This document shows positions 54,712 through 62,933 of a stretch of 64,000 nucleotides of DNA, in pieces; position 1 is the stretch's first letter; every line of letters starts with the position of its first letter. This DNA is from Bacteroidota bacterium (GTDB lineage Bacteria; Bacteroidota; Bacteroidia; JAHEXY01): the NCBI GenBank assembly GCA_023251875.1, contig JAHEXY010000013.1, forward strand, positions 57,745-121,744. The letters run 5' to 3'. The translations under genes were made by a program, and so were the position numbers. Below the pieces are notes generated by a model. It worked only from the letters and a program-made list of their open reading frames with translations, had not been told where the DNA came from and did no database searches.

Positions 54712-55731
54712 TTATATTCTTTTTTTAATTGAAGTATTTAAGCGGCTTAATTTTTCGCTGTATAATTTTTTGTATTGCTCTTTAGTTTCATTATCTAAGT
54801 ATGAATGTATAATCATTGTATAAACAGCTTGCTGTTCGGTTCTCATCAGTTCTAATATCTTTCTAATCCTTGGTTCTTTTAAGCGAAGAGCCAATCCAAA
54901 ATCCATAAAATCATCATAGGCATAATAACCCAAAACAGAAAAGGATGGATGATCAAAAGATTCTTCAGATAAACCATTTTTTAAGGCCATATCGGCATCG
55001 TTAACATGAATACGTGTACATAAAAGATCGTAAGCCGGGCTCATAATCATATCTCCATTGGGAGATTCTATCAAAGAAAAATTTTTAAGGTGTGCATCTC
55101 CATTTGAAAAGAGGTAGTTAAATATAAGCAGTTTAAAATATTTTTCAAGTTCAACCTCAGCAGCATTGATATGTTTAGCAATAAGTTTACCTAAATCGAG
55201 ATAGCTATACTCATATTTAAAATCTTCTCCTGCATTATCTTTGGTTTTTCCGGCAATGGAAGCAAAATCTTCTTGCAAGTATTTTCCTTCTGTAGGTTTT
55301 ATGTCAAAGCGTTTTGTGAGATAAGCCGGTTTATCATTATTAAAAAAGATCAATGCATTCTCTGCTGTTGAAATATAATAAACCTGACGTGCAATTTGCA
55401 TGGTGAGATGTTCGTTAGCCGGTACCTGGCTCGCCTTCATTACATCTCTAGGAATAGGCTTTAATATATATTGGCCTTGTTCACTAGATTCTGTTAAACG
55501 TAATTTATTTTTAATGCGTATAACAGATATTTTTTCTTGCACGCCAGAAATAGAAATACGTTTCCTGTTCTCTATAAATTTTTCTTGCTCCGGCCCTTCA
55601 ATATCAGGAGAAGGAAAAGCTAATATGTGATGAACTTTTTTAGCATCAAACATCCTTCTTAATATAACGCCACTGTATGTATCGAAACCTTCTTTTAGTG
55701 ACCCCGGGCAATATTTTATTGTAACACTCAT
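54712..55731 (-). CDS. hipT: HipT-type serine/threonine kinase toxin (short HipA)
   Basis: A 339-aa HipA-like kinase lacking the N-subdomain 1 of full HipA (about 440 aa), which is instead encoded by the gene just upstream. Gly-rich loop: RISISGVQEK with Ser60 and Ser62, the SIS motif that HipT toxins autophosphorylate. ATP-lysine: ILKP, Lys91. Catalytic loop: SNGDAHLKN with Asp212 and Asn217. Metal-binding: PAYDLLC with Asp235. HipT of E. coli O127 phosphorylates tryptophanyl-tRNA synthetase and stops growth; the target here is inferred at best. Third gene of the operon, overlapping hipS by 4 bases. Confidence 0.85.
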   Translation of the reverse strand: MSVTIKYCPGSLKEGFDTYSGVILRRMFDAKKVHHILAFPSPDIEGPEQEKFIENRKRISISGVQEKISVIRIKNKLRLTESSEQGQYILKPIPRDVMKASQVPANEHLTMQIARQVYYISTAENALIFFNNDKPAYLTKRFDIKPTEGKYLQEDFASIAGKTKDNAGEDFKYEYSYLDLGKLIAKHINAAEVELEKYFKLLIFNYLFSNGDAHLKNFSLIESPNGDMIMSPAYDLLCTRIHVNDADMALKNGLSEESFDHPSFSVLGYYAYDDFMDFGLALRLKEPRIRKILELMRTEQQAVYTMIIHSYLDNETKEQYKKLYSEKLSRLNTSIKKRI

Positions 55732-56057
55732 TTTTCTATTTCTTGTTTTACACTTACCGCACCTATTGTTTCATTAGCTCCCGTTGCCAACAATAGGCTG
55801 AAATAATCATTTTCATCAATGTGTAAATGTCTACATTGCAATTTATGATTTACTCCTTCGCTAAGCATATTAAAAAAAAAGGGAAATAGTTCTCTCGAAC
55901 AAAATTCTTGTTGTGTTTTAGGCAAGCTAACACTTATCGCTTTTTTCTGTGGGTTGTTATAATATTCATCATTATATCGAAAAATAAACTCCTGACCATC
56001 CCGAAAAATTGTACCGGCAGCTTCATTATTGATATATACAATTCCTTTTACAAGCAT
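55728..56057 (-). CDS. hipS: HipS-like antitoxin (HipA N-subdomain 1)
   Basis: A 109-aa protein matching the HipA N-terminal subdomain (Couple_hipA): YINNEAAGTIFRDGQEFIFRYNDEYYN (about 7-33), AISVSLPKTQQEF (about 41-53) and FFFNMLSEGVNHKLQ (about 60-74). In ordinary hipBA systems this is part of HipA; here it is a separate gene between hipB and hipT, as in HipBST systems, where HipS rather than HipB neutralises the kinase. It overlaps hipB by one base and hipT by four, so it is translationally coupled to both. Confidence 0.85.
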   Translation of the reverse strand: MLVKGIVYINNEAAGTIFRDGQEFIFRYNDEYYNNPQKKAISVSLPKTQQEFCSRELFPFFFNMLSEGVNHKLQCRHLHIDENDYFSLLLATGANETIGAVSVKQEIEK

Positions 56058-56263
56058 TATTTATTCTTTATCACTAATTGAATTTGCATACCTACTACTT
56101 GAGCCAACTTTTGAAGTGTATTTATAGAAGGATTGGCTAAGCCACTTTCTATTTGAATAATGGTGCGAAGACTAACGCCTGACAATTCGGCCAAATCTTT
56201 TTGCTGGATGTGTAAAATATCTCTTCTTTGTTTTATTTGTTCTCCTATTTCTTCAATACCCAT
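56057..56263 (-). CDS. hipB: HipB-like XRE DNA-binding protein
   Basis: A 68-aa protein that is almost entirely an XRE HTH domain (about 6-62): IGEQIKQRRDILHIQQKDLA, then LSGVSLRTIIQIESGLANPS, then the dimerisation tail VGMQIQLVIKNK. It is first in the hipB-hipS-hipT operon and should repress it. A perfect 14-bp palindrome, TGCAATATATTGCA, lies three bases upstream of its ATG (56266-56279) and is a natural candidate for its operator. Confidence 0.85.
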   Translation of the reverse strand: MGIEEIGEQIKQRRDILHIQQKDLAELSGVSLRTIIQIESGLANPSINTLQKLAQVVGMQIQLVIKNK

Positions 56264-56265
56264 AG

Positions 56266-56279
56266 TGCAATATATTGCA
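56266..56279. promoter_or_regulatory. Candidate HipB operator
   Basis: TGCAATATATTGCA is a perfect palindrome directly before the hipB start codon. HipB proteins bind palindromic operators in their own promoters, so autoregulation is likely. The surrounding AT-rich bases (56280-56330) are the probable core promoter. Confidence 0.55.
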
Positions 56280-56684
56280 TATTTAACTATAAATATATAT
56301 TAAAACATACAATATTTCAAGTAAAAACGCAATTAAATGCACATTTTATTGTGTTAAATTTTCAAAGCATTGCAAATAGTATAAATGCAAACAAGTATTT
56401 ATTATGTCAAGCCATAAATTTTGGAAAAGAAAATTGGGAAAAAAACTCAAATTACTTCATTACTTAAAACTAAAAAGAGAAATCGCTTTTCACTCCGAAA
56501 TACCTCGCCTTATCTTATTTTAAAATATTATATATCAAATAGTTAATATATAATTTACACTTTATAAAAATTACACGCCATTCGTAATTAGCCAATAAAT
56601 TGGTTTGTTCTAGTTCATTTTCAGCTATAAATTAAAGAGAATAAAATTTTGCATCCAAAGTAAAATCAAACAACAAAAAAAGAC
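56280..56684. other. Gene-free stretch between hipB and the 2024-aa protein gene
   Basis: About 400 bases, very AT-rich. It holds the hipBST promoter side and the leader of the 56685 gene. One 39-codon basic frame (56404-56523) is present but has no support beyond being open. No TANNTTTG match was found close to 56685 and no repeat or RNA gene was seen. Confidence 0.5.
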
Positions 56685-59600
56685 ATGAAAAAAAATTTCA
56701 CAAGCATAATGAATCATTCACCCATGATAAAATTATTCAAAAAAACGATTGCACTCACACTTGCAATAAGCATTACTTCTCAATGCTTTTTTCAGCAAAA
56801 ATTATTTGCATTAAGTGGAGGACCACAATCTCCTGAGTTTTCAAATTTTGAATCGGTAAGCACTAGTAATATGGTTGACCCATTTACAGGCGATTTCACA
56901 TATAATTTACACTTGTTAGAAGTACCGGGGCCAAATGGAGGTGGATATCCATTATCACTATCATACCATAGTGGCGTAACACCTGAAGAAGAAGCTTCAT
57001 GGGTGGGTTACGGCTGGACATTAAACCCAGGTGCTATTATACGAAATAAAAAAGGCTTTGCTGATGATTTATACAATGCCGATGTTAAATATTATAATAA
57101 AGTACCTGTAAATAGAACTGTTTCGCTTACTGCTACATCTGATGCAAGTATACGTGCATTTGGATTGCCTTCTGAATTTTTAAATACAGACGCAGGCATA
57201 TCAAATGTTTTAAGCTACAACAATTACAAAGGAATTAGCCTACAAACCATCCCCTATGTTAGTTATCAATTGGGTTTAAAAAACACCAATATTTCTGTTG
57301 AGCCAGGTGAATCATTATCAGAAGGGGCTAGATATAGTTATTCTTATACCAATCCAATGATGTTTATGATTTCAATGTCTGCATCTACATTTGGTGGCAT
57401 ATACAACGTATCTAGTAATATTGAAAAGTGCACAGCCAATTTGTTTAATTATATGTCAAAAAGTATAAAAAATAATAGTTCCATTTCTTCAAGCAGATTA
57501 AGTGCCTATTCACTACATAACAATTCCTTCCCTGCTTCTTTATCAGAATACACTGGCGTGTCTTATACTTTAAGTTGTGGCGGATATGCAGCTCCAGCAC
57601 CCATTCCTATTGGTATTGGAGTAACCATAGCAGGTAGTTATCTTACTCAAAATGCTACGGATACCAAAATCAGAAAAGGCTATGGCTATTTATATTCCGA
57701 CATTGCTAATGAAAATTATATTGAAGAAAATAGTGATAATACCGTAGCAATGGATTATTCTGTAGAAAAAGAAGAAGATTTTAATTTACGAGATGAAATT
57801 TTGCCCATCCCCTATTCATCTGCCGATGATTTTACGGTTGTTGGAGAAGGAATTTCCGGTGTTATGCGCCTTTATAGTGCTGCTCCGGGAGAATTTTTCC
57901 CTGCCTATACACATTCACATACCAGCATTGGCTCAATAGGTGTACACCTTACCACACTTGCAGTTGAGGCTGCTACATACGATGTTGGTGTTCAGACGGG
58001 TACTGAAGAAGGCCAAAATATCAGTGTTGGTAAATGGGATGATAATGGAGAAAATAATGCTTACAAGTTTATTAATGGCGGACCAGAAAAATATTATTTC
58101 AGATTTAAAGGCGATATGGGCGGATCAGTTTCATATACAGATGCAGATGCTGTTGAGTATGCAAGTATTAATCAAAGCGAAGACATTTACAGGATGAGTA
58201 GCAACATATATACCAATGTGAATAATGATATCGAACATGCACATCCGGTAGACAGATCAACCTTTGTTGGCTATCATACCAATGAAGAAATGGCGTATGA
58301 AGATGGTGCTGGTGTTGAATACAACAAATATTCATCCAGAAGTGATATTGAAAATTTAACCGATCGTACAAGCAACGCATCTGACGATGATGAAACAAAC
58401 AATAATTTATCTAAAAGCATTGGAGAGTTTGAAGTTACCAATAAACAAGGCATTCGTTATGTTTATGGCTTACCAATGTATGCCAAAAATGAAAAACAAA
58501 TTAGTTTTAGTGTGAATGATCAATCTACTGACTCGCATATTGTATATGCCGCTGAGGATCCTACCAGCTCAGATGAACCTGATCGTAAATTTGGCCACAT
58601 TGTAAAAGATCGTTATGCTGCCAGTTTTTTACTTACCGAAGTAACTACGCCCAATTTTATTGATGTTGATCATAATGGACCAGATGAAGGCGACTTTGGG
58701 GGCTGGACAAAATTTAATTATACAAAAACCTACGGAGAAAATGGATCAAATGCTACTTATTACCATTGGAGAAATCCTTATCGTGGACTTAATTATAATC
58801 CGGGAGAATATTCAAACCCTGATGATGATTTAGGTAGTTATGAAAGTGGCGATAGAGAAGTAGCTTATGTTTCATCTATAGAAACAGCTACGCACATTGC
58901 AATATTTGAATTAAACACAGACCAAAGACATGATGGCTTAAGTGCCAAAGAAGATGATCTTGCAGACAATGATCAAAATGCTCAAGGATCTCAGCGCCTC
59001 CGATATTTAAAAACAATAAAATTATATGCTAAAAACGAAGATGGCAATCAAGGTGAATTAATTAAAACAGTTCATTTTGAATACGATTATTCTTTAATGC
59101 AAAATCAATTAAATTCAGATGGGGCAAGTGGATCAAGTGGTAAATTAACATTAACAAAAATTTGGTTTGAATATGCAAACGTTCATAATTCCGGTATTTC
59201 TCCTTATATATTTGAATATGCTTATCCAAGTATTAATCCTGATGATGATAATAGCATTAGCTATCCATCTCCATTTGGTAATGCTACAGATGATACTTTA
59301 AATATTGTTGAACTTTATAGCCAGTACACTGCTGATCAACAAAACCCTAATTACAATGCAGATAATACTGATGTATGGGGTATGTACCAAAACAATGGCT
59401 CCGATCACTTTAGTAATTATTTCCCATGGGTAGATCAAACTCCAGAAACCGATTTTAGCAATCAAGCAATAAAATTTGATCCTGCAGCCTGGCATTTAAA
59501 ACGCATCAAACTCCCAACAGGAGCCGAAATTCATGTTCAGTATGAACAAAAAGATTATAGTTATGTGCAAAACCGAAAAGCAATGGCAATGGCTAGTGTT

Positions 59601-62600
59601 ACAGCAGTTGTTGATCATGAAGGATATGCAATGGGTTCCGGCTCTTATGGCGCAAAATATTATTTGACTAAACTAGATGCACTTGGAATTTCTTCAGCAG
59701 ACACTGCAAGTTTAGCTGATTATATACAAGAACTTTTCATTAAAAAGGGACAAAAAATGTATTTTAAATTTAAATATGATATAAGTACAATATGCAATAC
59801 AAAAGAATACATTTCTGGTTACGCGAATGTAATGGCAGTAGGCGCGGAAAATAATACGAACAGCAGTCATTATGGAGACTTTTATATTCAATTAGGAAAC
59901 CCTCGATTTTCTGAAGGCAATGGCTCTCCATGCGAAGCTTGCCAAGAATATAATAAAGCAAATAAAGGTTTGCTAATCATGAATAGTAATGATTGTGACA
60001 ATACACTTTCAAATGATGATAATGATCCGAAGTCGAATATATTGCAACTATGGGGCTTAAAAACAAATCCTGATTCATATAATCAGAGCTGTAAAAGTAT
60101 GAATGTGCAAGGAGAAAGCTATTTGAAAATCCCATTACCAAATGCTAAAAAAGGAGGAGGGGTGAGAGTAAAAAGATTAATTACTTACGATCCGGGAATT
60201 GAAAATGACCATGCTGATAAACGTGTGTACGGAAATGAGTATGTGTACCAAACAGAAGATGGAGAAAGCAGTGGAATTGCAGCCAATGAGCCTAATCGTG
60301 AAGAAAATGCTTTGATTGGCTATTTACAAAAACGATCTGAATCTACAGATGATCAAATTTTGGTTTCGGGAGAAGATAAAAAACAATTTGAAGGCCCTAT
60401 TGGAGAATATTTATTACCCGGCCCAACAATTGGCTATTCAAGAATAGTTACAAAAAATATTTATTCAGGAACAACCAATAATGGTTTTAGTGTAAACACT
60501 TTTTACACTGCCAAAGATTATCCATTTGATTGGGGTAATCCTAATGATACTTATTGTGGCGTAAAACATTCTGATGTGGACCAAAAAAAAGAAGAGGCTA
60601 ATAAATTTGGATTTTTTATAAATAAAGTATTGGCAGATTATATGCAAACACAGGGCTACAGATTTGTAATACCCAATATGCATGGTAAACCAAGAGCCAG
60701 CATGCAATATGATGGTAAATATGCCGACATAAACAACCCAACGGCTTGTACACTTTTAACCAGTACTGAATACAATTATTTTGAACCCGGGGAAGAAATT
60801 CCGGTAATGAATAATTACACGAGTGATGGCCCTCAATATGGCCAAAAACAATTGGGCAAAGAAACAGAAATAGTATGCTATAGCAAAAAAGTAGCCGAAA
60901 CCGTTGAGCAATCTCACACCTCAGCTGAAGGGGGAATTATGTTTTGGGTACCATTTGAAATACCTTATGTGATACCCATTTATATGAGAACAGTTGATGA
61001 CTCATATATGAAAATGCATGTAACAAATCAAATTATTTATTTTCCACCTGTTTTAAAAAGCATTACCAATTATATTGATGGAACGTATAAAACTATTTCA
61101 AACAAATATTTTGATGCCAAAACCGGAGATGTATTGGTGCAAGAAACCTCAGGCAATTATGATCAACTTGTGTTTGATAATAATGCGACCCATGAGGGTA
61201 AATATACTACATACAGCTTACCTGCTCATTTTTTCTATGAAGGCATGGGCCAAAAATCAGGTTCAGAAGGTTTTACTTTTTCAAGCGGAACAGGTGGGGC
61301 TACATTAACAAAATATGCATATGGTAGTAATTATAGTTTATTTTTTACAGGAAGTGGATATAACGATATCATAAATAATTTTAGCGAAGGAGATTTTATT
61401 GCTTTAAATACAATAGGCAGTAATTCAAAAGAAATATATAACATCACTTCGGTTTCTCCTTCAATAATTATTTTATCTCCAGTAAGTGGTTTTCATTCTA
61501 GTGATGACAGTAACGGCCAAGAAGTTGAGGTAACAATTATAAAAAGTGGCAAAGCCAATTTGCTTACAACCATGGCCGGAAACCTCACTACTTATGGTAA
61601 TTCAAGTGGTGTTTTAAATGCAAGCGCAGCAACTTTTTCTGATCAGTGGGCAATGGATGATGAGCTTAAAAGCACTTATGGTGCTTATGCTACTAACCCA
61701 ATTGCAACCGGAGAAGCCGGCAAATGGCATTTACAAAACACCTATTCATTTTGGGATGATGTAACCAGAATGGATAATCATGATGTTGTTAAAGTATACG
61801 ATGCAGGGATACTTAAAAACTTCTCTGCCTTTAATTGGGCAAACACAGCTGACATAAGTAGTAAATGGAAAAATATTAGCACTGCTACTACCTATACTCC
61901 TAATGGAAACACATGTGAAGAAAAAAATCTTTACAACATCTATAGCACAAATAAAATGGGTTATGGAGGTAGTTTGGTTTATTTAGCAGCACAAAATGCG
62001 GAATATGCATCTACCTTATTCGAAAGTTTTGAATACAATGGTGGTGAAGAAATAATAGATAATGCCGGCAATTCCGTTTCAGAAGATGTTGCTCATTCGG
62101 GTAATCATTCACTCAATATCTTTACTAGTACAAATACAAGCAATGCTGGAGGATTAACAATAATCAATGGAAATTGGGGATATTTTAATCTCTTTTCTTC
62201 AAGAGAAAGAACAGATCAAGAGAGAGACAAAGGTTTGTCTGTAAAAATGTGGGTTAAAACGGGAGATGATACACCAACATTTACTTTGCGTGATGCCTCA
62301 GCTTACGATGGCGATGCTCAAAATAGTAATGGGTCTCTAGAACTGTCCGGCACACAAAATTTTACAGAAACACAATTTGATAGTATTGCTCGCTCAGGAG
62401 AATGGACTTTATATGAAGCCAAAATTAGACCTTCGGCATGGGCAGATTATAGCCTTTTTGAGGCCTTTCATTTAGTTACAAATTTTGGGTTCCAGGTTTA
62501 TGTTGAAACAAACAATGTAATGAGCACACCATCAATTTATGTTGATGATGTTCGCATGCAGCCTCTAGATGCTCAAATGGCTTGTTATGTATATGATCCT

Positions 62601-62759
62601 TCAACTTATAAAACAATTGCCTCATTTGATGATCAGCATTTTGGATTGTTTTATCAATACAATGATGAAGGCCAATTGATTCGCAAACAAAAAGAAACGG
62701 TAAAAGGCCTTAAAACTGTAGTAGAAACACAATACAATACCCCTACAACAGGCAGATAA
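56685..62759 (+). CDS. Very large exported RHS/SpvB-like protein (2024 aa)
   Basis: A 2,024-aa protein. The signal segment is LFKKTIALTLAISITSQC (about 17-34), which a start at Met14 (56724) would also contain. The N-terminus carries NMVDPFTGDFTYNLHLLEVP (about 61-80) and LSYHSGVTPEEEASWVGYGW (about 90-109), the conserved start of SpvB/TcB-type and RHS-like surface proteins in Bacteroidota. The middle is beta-rich with Asp/Asn-rich turns. It ends in FGLFYQYNDEGQLIRKQKET, an RHS-like YD strand, but has no long YD-repeat array, no RHS core-processing motif and no C-terminal toxin. The stop is a normal TAA. Function unknown; a structural or toxin-shell-like role is inference. Confidence 0.75.
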   Translation: MKKNFTSIMNHSPMIKLFKKTIALTLAISITSQCFFQQKLFALSGGPQSPEFSNFESVSTSNMVDPFTGDFTYNLHLLEVPGPNGGGYPLSLSYHSGVTPEEEASWVGYGWTLNPGAIIRNKKGFADDLYNADVKYYNKVPVNRTVSLTATSDASIRAFGLPSEFLNTDAGISNVLSYNNYKGISLQTIPYVSYQLGLKNTNISVEPGESLSEGARYSYSYTNPMMFMISMSASTFGGIYNVSSNIEKCTANLFNYMSKSIKNNSSISSSRLSAYSLHNNSFPASLSEYTGVSYTLSCGGYAAPAPIPIGIGVTIAGSYLTQNATDTKIRKGYGYLYSDIANENYIEENSDNTVAMDYSVEKEEDFNLRDEILPIPYSSADDFTVVGEGISGVMRLYSAAPGEFFPAYTHSHTSIGSIGVHLTTLAVEAATYDVGVQTGTEEGQNISVGKWDDNGENNAYKFINGGPEKYYFRFKGDMGGSVSYTDADAVEYASINQSEDIYRMSSNIYTNVNNDIEHAHPVDRSTFVGYHTNEEMAYEDGAGVEYNKYSSRSDIENLTDRTSNASDDDETNNNLSKSIGEFEVTNKQGIRYVYGLPMYAKNEKQISFSVNDQSTDSHIVYAAEDPTSSDEPDRKFGHIVKDRYAASFLLTEVTTPNFIDVDHNGPDEGDFGGWTKFNYTKTYGENGSNATYYHWRNPYRGLNYNPGEYSNPDDDLGSYESGDREVAYVSSIETATHIAIFELNTDQRHDGLSAKEDDLADNDQNAQGSQRLRYLKTIKLYAKNEDGNQGELIKTVHFEYDYSLMQNQLNSDGASGSSGKLTLTKIWFEYANVHNSGISPYIFEYAYPSINPDDDNSISYPSPFGNATDDTLNIVELYSQYTADQQNPNYNADNTDVWGMYQNNGSDHFSNYFPWVDQTPETDFSNQAIKFDPAAWHLKRIKLPTGAEIHVQYEQKDYSYVQNRKAMAMASVTAVVDHEGYAMGSGSYGAKYYLTKLDALGISSADTASLADYIQELFIKKGQKMYFKFKYDISTICNTKEYISGYANVMAVGAENNTNSSHYGDFYIQLGNPRFSEGNGSPCEACQEYNKANKGLLIMNSNDCDNTLSNDDNDPKSNILQLWGLKTNPDSYNQSCKSMNVQGESYLKIPLPNAKKGGGVRVKRLITYDPGIENDHADKRVYGNEYVYQTEDGESSGIAANEPNREENALIGYLQKRSESTDDQILVSGEDKKQFEGPIGEYLLPGPTIGYSRIVTKNIYSGTTNNGFSVNTFYTAKDYPFDWGNPNDTYCGVKHSDVDQKKEEANKFGFFINKVLADYMQTQGYRFVIPNMHGKPRASMQYDGKYADINNPTACTLLTSTEYNYFEPGEEIPVMNNYTSDGPQYGQKQLGKETEIVCYSKKVAETVEQSHTSAEGGIMFWVPFEIPYVIPIYMRTVDDSYMKMHVTNQIIYFPPVLKSITNYIDGTYKTISNKYFDAKTGDVLVQETSGNYDQLVFDNNATHEGKYTTYSLPAHFFYEGMGQKSGSEGFTFSSGTGGATLTKYAYGSNYSLFFTGSGYNDIINNFSEGDFIALNTIGSNSKEIYNITSVSPSIIILSPVSGFHSSDDSNGQEVEVTIIKSGKANLLTTMAGNLTTYGNSSGVLNASAATFSDQWAMDDELKSTYGAYATNPIATGEAGKWHLQNTYSFWDDVTRMDNHDVVKVYDAGILKNFSAFNWANTADISSKWKNISTATTYTPNGNTCEEKNLYNIYSTNKMGYGGSLVYLAAQNAEYASTLFESFEYNGGEEIIDNAGNSVSEDVAHSGNHSLNIFTSTNTSNAGGLTIINGNWGYFNLFSSRERTDQERDKGLSVKMWVKTGDDTPTFTLRDASAYDGDAQNSNGSLELSGTQNFTETQFDSIARSGEWTLYEAKIRPSAWADYSLFEAFHLVTNFGFQVYVETNNVMSTPSIYVDDVRMQPLDAQMACYVYDPSTYKTIASFDDQHFGLFYQYNDEGQLIRKQKETVKGLKTVVETQYNTPTTGR

Positions 62760-62933
62760 TACCGTAAAGGCAATAAAATTCAATTAAGTTACATACTGAT
62801 TAACAATTAGTTAAATGCTTATTGAATTGTAATAAATAAAAATTCTGATTCGGGTATGAAGTAAAAAATGGTTTTATTTTCTATTGTATACCCAATAATT
62901 TATTTGAATAAAAAGATTTCAACTATAAAAAAA

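Noticed and set aside
56404..56523. 39-codon very basic frame (MSSHKFWKRKLGKKLK...) before the 2,024-aa gene
   Set aside because: No promoter element or ribosome-binding context, and AT-rich DNA often gives Lys-rich chance frames of this size.
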